A stretch of DNA of 64,000 nt from DTCV01 sp964641155 (lineage in GTDB: Archaea > Thermoproteota > Thermoprotei_A > Sulfolobales > NBVN01): the NCBI GenBank assembly GCA_964641155.1, contig CAZXJO010000001.1, forward strand, positions 248,001 through 312,000, given 5' to 3'. Below are positions 50,974 through 58,662 of this stretch, in pieces. Position 1 is the first letter of the stretch. Each line of letters opens with the position of its first letter. The notes below the pieces were generated by a model, which ran no database searches, was not told the DNA's origin, and saw nothing but the letters and a program-made list of their open reading frames with translations. The translations under genes were made by a program, and so were the position numbers.

Positions 50974-51921
50974 ATAGTTACGTGCAGTAATTGCGGTGCC
51001 GGCAACGCTGTAGTACTGCAAAGACATAGTGGTAGGTTTCTATGCAGTAAATGTTTTATTGAGGATGTAGAGTTACGCGTACTAAGTGAGGTACGCAAGT
51101 ACGATATGTTCCGCCACAACGACAAGTTACTGCTAGCGGTTTCCGGCGGTAAGGACAGCTTCGTACTCTTAGAGGTTGTGTCGAAGATTCATGAACCAAG
51201 CAAGTTAGGGATCATCACAGTGTTTGAGGGTATTAGGGGTTATAACAGGGATGAAGATATTACGTGGGTCTTAAATCGTGGTAGGGAGTTGGGCCTAGAC
51301 ATCATCATGACATCGTTTAAGGAGGCGGTAGGTCGTGAACTGGAGGACTTGGTGAAGTCTTCGCTGCAGTCGAATTTGAATGTCAGTCCATGCACCTTCT
51401 GCGGCATGTTAAGGAGGAGGATAGTGAATAAATATGCTAGGGAGTTGGGGTACGATAAAGTGGTCACGGCCCATAACCTAGATGATGAATCGCAGACTGC
51501 ATTCATCAACATGTTGAGGGGTGATTTGAGTAGGCTTCTGCAGTCACATCCCGGGGGCCCACGACTGAGCGACTTATTCGTTAGGAGGGTAAAACCTCTT
51601 AGGAAGGTTTATGAGTGGGAGTGCGCATTATACGCATACTTAGGTGGTTTTAAGTTTCAGGAGGTTGAATGTCCCTACATAGTTAGCAGACCCACTTTAA
51701 GGGCTAAGGTTAGAGAGTACTTGTATAGGCTTGAGGTCGTGAGGCCTGGAGTACTCCTAAGATTCCTCAACTTCGTAGATGAGTTGACGACTAAACACCT
51801 CGGTGATGTCGGTGTGTTGCCGCGACTACCCACATGTGAGGTATGTGGGGAACCTACGGCGTACGGCAGGACTATTTGCAAGACGTGTGAGTTACTCAGT
51901 AAGGTCGGTGTCTTAAGGTGA
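50974..51921 (+). CDS. TtuA/Ncs6-like tRNA 2-thiolation enzyme, probable non-canonical start
   Basis: About 316 residues. Zinc finger CSNCGAGNAVVLQRHSGRFL then CSKCF at the N-terminus, PP-loop LLAVSGGKDS, the Cys residues SPCTFCGMLRRR and a C-terminal zinc finger CEVCGEPTAYGRTICKTCE: all features of TtuA/Ctu1-type tRNA sulfur carriers. The first ATG (51106) would delete the N-terminal finger. The upstream frame is open to TGA 50944 without ATG, GTG or TTG; ATA 50974, 8 bases after GGTG, is the best start. Overlaps the TYW3 gene by 4 bases, both tRNA-modification genes. Confidence 0.9.
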   Translation: MVTCSNCGAGNAVVLQRHSGRFLCSKCFIEDVELRVLSEVRKYDMFRHNDKLLLAVSGGKDSFVLLEVVSKIHEPSKLGIITVFEGIRGYNRDEDITWVLNRGRELGLDIIMTSFKEAVGRELEDLVKSSLQSNLNVSPCTFCGMLRRRIVNKYARELGYDKVVTAHNLDDESQTAFINMLRGDLSRLLQSHPGGPRLSDLFVRRVKPLRKVYEWECALYAYLGGFKFQEVECPYIVSRPTLRAKVREYLYRLEVVRPGVLLRFLNFVDELTTKHLGDVGVLPRLPTCEVCGEPTAYGRTICKTCELLSKVGVLR

Positions 51922-52517
51922 GGGTTGACAGGGATTTATGGTTGAAGAAGAAGGAATCAATGTTTAGGAGGTTGTTAGAAGACCTCCACATAGGCTACCT
52001 AGACGAGGGTATTGCGGACATCCTCTTGATGATATTTAAGAGGGATGACGCGTTCACTATTAGCTCCTGCAGCGGTAGGATAATATTCGTTGACGCTCAG
52101 CTGCCTTGGGTGAGGAAGGCATCGACGGTGGTCTTTAAGAAACATAAACCGTTAACAGTTGAGGAATGTTTAGAAGTACTTAACAAGCCAGTGCTGAATA
52201 AGTTATGGATGATTGTGACGGGACCTATATTCCATATATCAACAGCTACCCTAAAGGAGGCCCGTAAACTTATATCAGCTGGAAGGGCTGCAGGGTTCAA
52301 ACACAGCGGAATAATAAGTCTTCGGAGAGACGGCATCGTATTAGAGTTAAGGAGTGGTGTTGGACTTACGTACGCCGTTAAGTCAAGTCGTAGCGTGTTG
52401 GTAAATGTTGATGAAGTTACTGATGTGGTGGGGACCTGTAACGAGGTGTTGATGAAGGGGAAGGAAAGACTGGAGCGCCTCAGGAAGGAGATCATGAAAC
52501 TTGATGAGCAGTCGTAG
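51918..52517 (+). CDS. TYW3-like wybutosine methyltransferase
   Basis: 199 residues. Methylates the wyosine precursor at position 37 of tRNA-Phe. Family signatures: FKRDDAFTISSCSGRI (the SSCSGR motif), the LWMIVTGPIFHIST segment and FKHSGIISL. GTG/ATG start 51918 overlaps the thiolase gene by 4 bases (coupled). Confidence 0.93.
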   Translation: MRVDRDLWLKKKESMFRRLLEDLHIGYLDEGIADILLMIFKRDDAFTISSCSGRIIFVDAQLPWVRKASTVVFKKHKPLTVEECLEVLNKPVLNKLWMIVTGPIFHISTATLKEARKLISAGRAAGFKHSGIISLRRDGIVLELRSGVGLTYAVKSSRSVLVNVDEVTDVVGTCNEVLMKGKERLERLRKEIMKLDEQS

Positions 52518-52578
52518 GTTCCGGAAATGATGTCCAAGGAGAAGTCCTTCAAATCCTACATGAACGTGTGAGCCCGGA

Positions 52579-54396
52579 TCACTCCTCAGGTTCCTCGGCA
52601 ACAGCTTCGTAAAAGTACTCACCTATTGATTTTTGGTACCTATCTAAGTAGCTGTATGGTTTATTTATCCTAGGTCTCCCAGTCCTGCGGTCCCTTCTAA
52701 AAGTCACATCTAAGTCCTTGAGGAAAGAGTTCATGCCATGCTTAAGGCTCACAGGGCCTGATGCCCTGCCCGAAACCCCCGGAACACCGCTAAATACAAT
52801 GACGTTATCAGCTATATTATCTATCACTGTGAGGTCGTGGTCAACGACGAACGCCACGGCCTTCCTAACCTCCACAACCCTCCTTATAGCCTTACATACC
52901 GTCAACCTCTCCTCAACGTCTATGAATGCCGAGGGCTCATCTAATAGGTATATGTCTGCGTCCTTGGCTAGGGCGACCGCTATGGCGAATTTCTGCAACT
53001 CCCCACCACTTAATTCGCTGATATCCCTTGGGAAGAGTTTATGTAAGTTCAACCTCTTAATGACGTCGTTTTGGAACCACTCACTACATGCTAGCTGGGA
53101 TGATTTACAGAGCTCTTTAAAGGCCTCTTCAACGTTTGTCCACTCAAATAGCTCTGTTTTAACATACTGAGGTTTATGGCTTATCCTGAGCGCACTAACG
53201 GTTAAGTAACCCTCATCAGGTTCCAACTCACCTGCCAACAACCTTATGAAGGTTGTCTTACCTATAGCGTTAGGTCCGACCAGACCCAAGACCTCCCCCC
53301 TACCCACCTCACCTGCGTCAACGTTCAACTCGAATCCGTCTAAGACCTTCCTCAGGTTGGGCCATGTGAGGAATCTCTCCCCGGTCGTCTCCTCAAACCC
53401 CTTACCGAACTTATTGAACGTTATCGACTCGGCTCGGATCCTCACATTCTCGGATGGTAGATGTCCCATCAGGAAGTTGTTCACTCCGGAGCCTACGGAG
53501 TAAACCTTAGAAAAGATCCCGAAGACTCCCGGGTCACCGTAAACTATTGACACGTAATCGGATATGTAGTCGAGTATTGTCAGGTCGTGCTCGACGATTA
53601 TGACGTATTTATTCTTAGTGAACTCCCTGATAGCCCTTGATATTTTAAGTCTTTCATGAACGTCCAGGTAGCTCGATGGTTCGTCGAAGAAGTAGGCATC
53701 GGCGTTCCGGAGCAGTGCAGCAGCTATGGCGAATTTCTGCAACTCCCCACCGCTTAGGGTGGCCACGTTACTATCCCAACAACTGTCTAGGTTGACGTAT
53801 TTACGTACCTCATTAACCATACCTTTATCATCGATCCTACTCAATACATCTTTAACGACACCTTTAACGTACTTCCTAATCAAGTCTACGTGTTGGATCT
53901 TGTGCACCACCCTCAACTCTTTATTGGCTAACCTGCTCAGGTACTGATATAACTCGCTCCCCCTATAGAATTTCAGAATTGAGTCCCATGACGGCGTAAC
54001 CTCTAAGTTGCCTAGGTTAGGTATGAGCTCCCCAGACAATATCTTAATGGCTGTTGTTTTACCTATACCGTTCTTGCCAACGATGCCCACGACTTTGCCG
54101 CTAACCGGTACTGGGAGTCCGTAAAGTTTGAACGAATTCATACCGTACCTATGAACTAGCCGCTTCTCAATCTCGTCAGGCAGGTTTGTGACTGTAATTG
54201 CCTTGTAAGGGCATTTCCTAACACATATGCCGCAACCAACGCACACTAACTCATAAATAATGGGTTTCTCACCCTTAGATTCTGATAACTCTATAGCCTT
54301 AGAACCGGACCTGTTAATGGGACAGAACCTAATGCATTCTACGTTACACTTATCCGGTCTGCAGAGGTCGTAGTCAATTACTGCTATCCTAACCAT
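52579..54396 (-). CDS. ABCE1/Rli1 ribosome-recycling factor
   Basis: 605 residues. N-terminal ferredoxin-like Fe-S region (CRPDKCNVECIRFCPINRSG and CVGCGICVRKCPYKA), then two ABC ATPase modules: P-loops GKNGIGKTTAIK and GPNAIGKTTFIR, signature LSGGELQK in each, and a hinge region with the C-terminal FRRDRRTGRPRINKP. Splits post-termination ribosomes. ATG 54396 lies about 25 bases after a TATA (54417-54424), so the mRNA is leaderless; ATG 54405 is an alternative. Confidence 0.97.
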   Translation of the reverse strand: MVRIAVIDYDLCRPDKCNVECIRFCPINRSGSKAIELSESKGEKPIIYELVCVGCGICVRKCPYKAITVTNLPDEIEKRLVHRYGMNSFKLYGLPVPVSGKVVGIVGKNGIGKTTAIKILSGELIPNLGNLEVTPSWDSILKFYRGSELYQYLSRLANKELRVVHKIQHVDLIRKYVKGVVKDVLSRIDDKGMVNEVRKYVNLDSCWDSNVATLSGGELQKFAIAAALLRNADAYFFDEPSSYLDVHERLKISRAIREFTKNKYVIIVEHDLTILDYISDYVSIVYGDPGVFGIFSKVYSVGSGVNNFLMGHLPSENVRIRAESITFNKFGKGFEETTGERFLTWPNLRKVLDGFELNVDAGEVGRGEVLGLVGPNAIGKTTFIRLLAGELEPDEGYLTVSALRISHKPQYVKTELFEWTNVEEAFKELCKSSQLACSEWFQNDVIKRLNLHKLFPRDISELSGGELQKFAIAVALAKDADIYLLDEPSAFIDVEERLTVCKAIRRVVEVRKAVAFVVDHDLTVIDNIADNVIVFSGVPGVSGRASGPVSLKHGMNSFLKDLDVTFRRDRRTGRPRINKPYSYLDRYQKSIGEYFYEAVAEEPEE

Positions 54397-54413
54397 CACT
54401 ACCACCGTAATAA

Positions 54414-54426
54414 CAACTTATAAGCA
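54414..54426. promoter_or_regulatory. Palindromic TATA box between ABCE1 gene and candidate sRNA
   Basis: CTTATAAG reads the same on both strands. It is about 25 bases from ATG 54396 (minus) and about 26 bases from the expected 5' end of the candidate C/D RNA (plus), so it could fire both ways. Confidence 0.45.
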
Positions 54427-54444
54427 GCCCTAAATATAATAAGT

Positions 54445-54502
54445 AGATGATGAGTGGTGACGGCTTGGACTTCGGATGGCATCGAATTAAACAGCACTGA
54501 TT
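54445..54502 (+). ncRNA. Candidate C/D box guide RNA
   Basis: C box ATGATGA (54447-54453) and D box CTGA (54497-54500) enclose about 43 bases, a normal archaeal length. Internal D'/C' boxes (TGGA, GGATGGC) are imperfect. Supported by its own TATA at 54417-54424. Target not determined. Confidence 0.35.
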
Positions 54503-54588
54503 AACTCTGATCAACTGCTCCCCAATGCTGAGAATTATTGATGTTGAATGATTAAGCAATTACAAAAAGAGCCTAAGTTTCACTTAAC

Positions 54589-54675
54589 CTACCACTCCTC
54601 TTCTTCCCACTCTTCCTCTTCTTCCTCCCACCACTCTTCTTCCTCTTCTTCTTCCCACCATTCCTCTTCAAACAT
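54589..54675 (-). CDS. Glu/Trp-only micropeptide (28 aa)
   Basis: ATG 54675 to TAG 54589. After Met-Phe the remaining 26 residues are 20 Glu and 6 Trp: runs of 3, 7, 6 and 4 Glu separated by Trp-Trp, Trp-Trp and a single Trp, with a Trp at the very end. Every T in this stretch is the first base of a TGG codon, which random purine-rich DNA would not give. A TATA element (54703-54714, minus strand) lies about 30-35 bases upstream. No known domain; a very acidic peptide that could mimic nucleic acid or bind basic proteins (inference). Confidence 0.72.
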   Translation of the reverse strand: MFEEEWWEEEEEEEWWEEEEEEWEEEEW

Positions 54676-54832
54676 TTAAATCACTCACACCTAACTTTAT
54701 ACTCGAATATATAAGTTTTTACATGTGAGACCGCTTAATGAAATAATTTTTAGCGAATCGTCGGATGTAGCCGGTCTCAATGATGACGTACGGCTAAGAT
54801 GTGCTTAAGTTGAACTCAACTTACCTAAAAAA

Positions 54833-54842
54833 GATATATAAA
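54833..54842 (+). promoter_or_regulatory. TATA box of the L40e gene with upstream palindrome
   Basis: GATATATAAA about 45 bases upstream of ATG 54884; start near 54865 leaves a short leader with AGAGGTAA. An inverted repeat AAGTTG-aact-CAACTT (54807-54822) sits just before the B-recognition region. Confidence 0.55.
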
Positions 54843-54883
54843 CTGCTTGCGGATTGGAGTAAGAGGTAACACGGTGAGTAGTG

Positions 54884-55048
54884 ATGCCCGTTACGGACCC
54901 GCTTAAGAGTAAGATAGCTGAGGAGAGATTGCTCAATAAAATGATTTGCAGGAAGTGCGGAGCTACAAACCCCCCAGGAGCTGTTAAGTGCCGCAGATGT
55001 AAGAGTAAGAACTTAAGGCCTAAGAAGAAATTCGGAGGTAAAAAGTAG
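54884..55048 (+). CDS. 50S ribosomal protein L40e
   Basis: 54 residues. MPVTDPLKSKIAEERL, then the zinc ribbon CRKCGATNPPGAVKCRRCKSKNLR and a Lys-rich tail, matching archaeal L40e. ATG 54884 to TAG 55048. Monocistronic. Confidence 0.94.
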   Translation: MPVTDPLKSKIAEERLLNKMICRKCGATNPPGAVKCRRCKSKNLRPKKKFGGKK

Positions 55049-55176
55049 GAATTAGTGAGGTCCTACGAACCTAATATTAGATGCCTTCATCCCTAACCTT
55101 CATCAACATTCCTGTCCCTCAAATTAGACCGAGTAGTTAGGACCGCTTAAGTACATCTTAGCTAGGTAGTGGTGTT

Positions 55177-55746
55177 TCATACTTTCAACCCGGCTACCCT
55201 TAACCTACTTATCAGGAGTTTTTCCTCTTCGGGGAATTCCTCCCTAATCCTCTCTCTGACCATGTTGAGATCTAGCTTCAGCTTCCCATCCCTAACTAGG
55301 TCGGCTATTACGTTTAAATCCTCCAAGTCGTGGTCCCTGCCGGCACGCGCCTTCAAAACTACGTAGTCCTCAACACTTATGCACTTGACTTTAATATCCA
55401 TCAACTTGACCTCTCTAGCAGACTTTATTACGCTTTCAGGTATGTAGAGGTCTAGAACGTTTTCATGTAGCTCTATAACAATTTCATCGTCGTTGAAGAG
55501 GCAGTGAAGTGCGGGGGTCCCCCACTCACTCTGTGATAGTTCGCAACCGAGCTTGGCACTAACTCCCCTGACGACATCTTCGTCAATGCAAGGGCTGAAG
55601 TTAGTAACGAAGATATCTATATCGTCCTCAAATTCGTTGCTATTTAAATGTAGTAGCAACGCGGTGCTACCGACTAAAACACCATCAACCCCTGAATCCC
55701 TGAGCTTCTGAATCACGTCCCTCAAAACCCTCCTATCATACCCCAA
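55177..55746 (-). CDS. Nucleotidyltransferase-fold protein
   Basis: 189 residues from TTG 55746. GVLVGSTALLLHL and EFEDDIDIFVTN form the GS-x-A ... D-x-D core of the nucleotidyltransferase fold (as in MNT-type antitoxins and DUF-type transferases), followed by a helical domain with VLKARAGRDHDLEDLN. No HEPN partner is adjacent. Function unclear. Confidence 0.82.
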   Translation of the reverse strand: MGYDRRVLRDVIQKLRDSGVDGVLVGSTALLLHLNSNEFEDDIDIFVTNFSPCIDEDVVRGVSAKLGCELSQSEWGTPALHCLFNDDEIVIELHENVLDLYIPESVIKSAREVKLMDIKVKCISVEDYVVLKARAGRDHDLEDLNVIADLVRDGKLKLDLNMVRERIREEFPEEEKLLISRLRVAGLKV

Positions 55747-55849
55747 ATAAGTACCACCACCACATATTAAGGTGTAAATAGTTATAAGCTGAAATTGAGT
55801 GCTAGTAGTTTAAAAGATTTAAAAACCTTGGTGGCTTTTACATCTTAGG

Positions 55850-55939
55850 GCCGGGGTGGCCGAGCGGTCTAAGGCGGCGGGCTGCAGTGATTGTTGGAAA
55901 CCCGTTTCCCCGCGGGTTCGAATCCCGCCCCCGGCTCCA
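55850..55939 (+). tRNA. tRNA-Cys(GCA) with about 12-nt intron
   Basis: Acceptor GCCGGGG (55850-55856) with CCCCGGC, discriminator T (U73, usual for tRNA-Cys) and encoded CCA to 55939. The anticodon arm reads GCGGG-CTGCAG, then about 12 extra bases (TGATTGTTGGAA), then A38 and CCCGT, so the intron is at 37/38 and is among the shortest that archaea use. T-arm GCGGG-TTCGAAT-CCCGC. Confidence 0.93.
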
Positions 55940-56083
55940 GGTAATTGTGGATGAACCTCCCACTTCTAAGGTAACTCAAGCAATGTAATTAATTTTCAAG
56001 GAAGGACGTCAAGAGCGTTCGAGTTCTTCATGGAGCGATGCAGGACGGTTAGTCGGAATAAATATCCTGACTCCTCATTTTAT

Positions 56084-56335
56084 TCACGGCATTAAGACAG
56101 CTATGACTATTAATGCTATCCCTATCGCTGCTAGGGCTAGGGTGAACTCTCTAATCTTTAAATTTACTAACCACTTACCCAACGTAAAGACTCCCTTGCC
56201 CACATATACGAGTGCCACTAACCCAACAAGTATGAATCCAGCTAGGGCTAAGAACTCAGAACTAGTTCTAATAGCCGCAACCCAGCTGAACAAATCAGCT
56301 ATCTTCCACAGCACCTCAACTCCCACTACTCCCAC
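56084..56335 (-). CDS. Small membrane protein of unknown function
   Basis: 83 residues with two hydrophobic helices (about 26-48 and 62-81) and few charged residues between. Not recognised. Single gene, about 145 bases from tRNA-Cys. Confidence 0.6.
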   Translation of the reverse strand: MGVVGVEVLWKIADLFSWVAAIRTSSEFLALAGFILVGLVALVYVGKGVFTLGKWLVNLKIREFTLALAAIGIALIVIAVLMP

Positions 56336-56450
56336 CGAGCAATTCCTCGGTCGTACATATATTTAAAAGGGTGTTGACTAAACGATCTCATCAATGTGTG
56401 GGCTCTCATATCTTAGGCGTGGCGTGTATCGGATTGGAGTTGTGTGTACC

Positions 56451-56924
56451 CTAACTTCTTGAAGACCTTAACTTCCTGGCACTTAGGTCTGCCTCAGCGT
56501 CTATGGAACTAATCTTACTTCTCAACCCATCAACGCTGTCTAGCAATGTCTTTAACTCATTTTCGTCTAACCCGTGCTTCTCCAAGAACTCCATCCCATT
56601 ACTGGTTAGCTTTAATTTCCTGCTAACCGCGTCTGTTTCCACCAAACCCAGGTAAAGTAATACGTTCACATCATCTCTTAACTGCTTACTGCAGGGTACC
56701 CCGCCAACGTTTACAAAGCTGTACTTCAACTGGACCTTCGCCTCATTCTGGAGCAAGTAGATTAGGTGGGTGAGGGCTTTCTCAGAGACACCATTTAAGT
56801 GTTTAATGATGTGCAAGAGCTTTAACTTGATAGGGTCCCCCTTGACGCTGTCCACCGTGATAACGGGCCTTGTGACTATCTTCAACTCCTTAGACTGTTT
56901 CTGTTGCTGGCTTATGGTAGCCAC
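56451..56924 (-). CDS. Winged-helix-like protein with coiled-coil tail
   Basis: 157 residues. The middle (LLHIIKHLNGVSEKALTHLI, then VNVLLYLGLVETDAVSRKLKL) looks like a winged helix, with a C-terminal helical/coiled segment (ENELKTLLDSVDGLRSKISS). Faces away from the pilus operon, sharing its upstream gap. A regulator of that operon is possible (inference). Confidence 0.65.
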   Translation of the reverse strand: MATISQQQKQSKELKIVTRPVITVDSVKGDPIKLKLLHIIKHLNGVSEKALTHLIYLLQNEAKVQLKYSFVNVGGVPCSKQLRDDVNVLLYLGLVETDAVSRKLKLTSNGMEFLEKHGLDENELKTLLDSVDGLRSKISSIDAEADLSARKLRSSRS

Positions 56925-57075
56925 CTCTTAACTATCGAGGATAAGGGTATTAAGTTTTAGGTTTGAATTAAGCGGTGAGAGGAGATCTCATTGCTTAGGC
57001 TGTGAAGTCTGTGGATAGGCTTAAGATATGCGTTTTAGTTGGTCGCAAATGCTTATTTTTCATCTACCGTAATTA

Positions 57076-57357
57076 TTGAGGGAGAGTGGTGTGAGTGTTG
57101 AGTGCTCAAAGCTCAAGGAAATTCTTAACACGCTTACGAAGGAAGAACTTACAGTCCTTAACTACTTCGTGAGGTACAGGTCGGTTGGTGAGTTGATAGC
57201 TTTGAAGGAGTTGAAGGCATTGTACGGCGTTCAAGAACCTTCAAAAATCATAAGCAGGTTGGTGTACAAGGGTTTGATGGAGAGAGGTATTGGCTGCTAT
57301 AATGTCTCCGCAGAATTGTTGAAGGCTCTTAAGGAGCGTAAAGTAGCTTTGAAGTGA
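57076..57357 (+). CDS. Small winged-helix protein at the head of the pilus operon
   Basis: 93 residues (TTG/GTG start near 57076). LTKEELTVLNYFVRYRSVG, then LKALYGVQEPSKIISRLVYKGLMERG forms a helix-turn-helix with a wing. Followed after 1 base by the next gene, with the pilin operon behind, so it may be its regulator (inference). Confidence 0.7.
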   Translation: MRESGVSVECSKLKEILNTLTKEELTVLNYFVRYRSVGELIALKELKALYGVQEPSKIISRLVYKGLMERGIGCYNVSAELLKALKERKVALK

Positions 57358-57358
57358 G

Positions 57359-57967
57359 GTGTTTAACCAGTCCCCGGTGCCCGACTTGATGGTAGATCCT
57401 ATAACGCATGTGTTGCATCAGCTTCCTAAGTCAGCCCTAATTGCAATTGTGGGCAACCCGTACACATACCCCTTCCACGTAGGCGTTGAGATCGTTAGGA
57501 GGTACTACATTGATTACCGCTGGTACATAGTGACAGGTGATGTAACTCAGAGATACGCCGATATTTTAAGGCAGTACGGGATAGTTAAAGATGACGTAAC
57601 GTTTGTGAGTGAGTTACGTGACGGCATAAACGTCTTGGAGGAAGCTTTGAGAGGTGATGGTAACTTAGTCTACGTGATCGTTAACAAAAATCGACAATAC
57701 ATCGAAGATTACGTCAAAGTTTTAGTTAGGAGGGATCCGTTGAGGAGGTCGGTCGCCGTTGTCCAAGTTGATGAAGAGAACTGTAAAGAGGTGGCATACA
57801 TCGCTGACTTGATCATCAGGTTAGGATTGGTCGAAGACTTAAATTCCCTCAAAACTATCTCCCGAGTAGTGAAGCTGGTTTTAATCAGGGAGGGCGCGGC
57901 AGAACTAATACTGAGCTATGACCTACTTCCGAACATGGTGTTTTTCAAGGAGTTAACCAGGGTGTGA
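57359..57967 (+). CDS. RecA/KaiC-fold-like protein without Walker A
   Basis: 202 residues from GTG 57359, 1 base after the winged-helix gene. The first strand ALIAIVGNPYTYPFHVGVEIV occupies the P-loop position but lacks Gly-Lys-Thr/Ser; later hydrophobic strands such as NLVYVIVNKN and SVAVVQV fit a RecA-like sheet. It recalls an ArlH/KaiC-type regulator that cannot bind ATP in the usual way. Precedes a pilin and secretion ATPase, suggesting an accessory role. Assignment is tentative. Confidence 0.5.
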   Translation: MFNQSPVPDLMVDPITHVLHQLPKSALIAIVGNPYTYPFHVGVEIVRRYYIDYRWYIVTGDVTQRYADILRQYGIVKDDVTFVSELRDGINVLEEALRGDGNLVYVIVNKNRQYIEDYVKVLVRRDPLRRSVAVVQVDEENCKEVAYIADLIIRLGLVEDLNSLKTISRVVKLVLIREGAAELILSYDLLPNMVFFKELTRV

Positions 57968-58245
57968 GCCACCGTTCTGGTTTGGCGTTAACTTTCATCC
58001 CTCCCCCTCGTCTCATGGGAAGGCCTCCCCGAGAACTCATGAAGCCCACACCCAGACTTAACCCCCCACATACAGGACACAGCCATGAGGCACATCCAAG
58101 AACAAACACCACGACAGCAAACAAACTCCACACAACACAGAAACAACCCCATAACCCCTCGAAAGTCGTGGGTAGGCACATCTGTTATGCCTTCCAGACA
58201 TTGACTTAGGAATAGATTTAATTATCTAGAGTGTACTAACTCTCG
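57968..58245. other. C-rich spacer, possible transposon remnant
   Basis: About 280 bases without a convincing gene, with composition unlike the neighbours (very C/A-rich on the plus strand). The right end GAAAGTCGTGGGTAGG (58160-58175) resembles right ends of archaeal IS605/tnpB elements from memory, and the frame before it reads like a tnpB tail (MKPTPRLNPPHTGHSHEA). The pilin promoter TTTAATTATC lies at 58217-58226. Confidence 0.35.
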
Positions 58246-58662
58246 GTGTACTTAGTGAGAGGCGTATCACCCCTCATCGCAACAGTTTTATTAATACTTA
58301 TCTCCATAGCTACCTCGGCAATTTTATGGACATGGGTTTCGTCGATGGTATCTCAGTCCAACCCTGAGGTGCCATTCCTGAGTGAGAGGGTGAAGATTGA
58401 GGCGGTAGGTGTGGAGGGAAACGTGGTTAGGATCTTCGTCAGAAATTTGATGGATAACGAAGTCAGGATAGGTTCATCATACCTTATCAACGGCACCTCG
58501 GGGCTGACCATCGCTCAGAACTTAAGCAGTCTTCAGGTTAAGGGTGGTGGTGTCGTCGAAATAACCGTTGAGTTGAAAACCATGCTCTCTAAAGGCGTGT
58601 ACATAGCTAAAGTAACAACAGCTAGAGGATATGAGGCATCATACGTCTTCGCAGTGACTTAG
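58246..58662 (+). CDS. Type IV pilin-like protein
   Basis: 138 residues from GTG 58246 (or 135 from GTG 58255). Class III signal peptide: short basic head RG then VSPLIATVLLILISIATSAI, the pattern of archaeal pilins cleaved after Gly. A beta-rich outer domain follows. Directly followed by the secretion ATPase with no gap, so pilin, motor and two membrane proteins form one operon. Confidence 0.88.
   Translation: MYLVRGVSPLIATVLLILISIATSAILWTWVSSMVSQSNPEVPFLSERVKIEAVGVEGNVVRIFVRNLMDNEVRIGSSYLINGTSGLTIAQNLSSLQVKGGGVVEITVELKTMLSKGVYIAKVTTARGYEASYVFAVT

Noticed and set aside
57945..58209. Open frames on both strands in the C-rich spacer
   Set aside because: Low-complexity composition; better explained as a mobile-element remnant or spacer.
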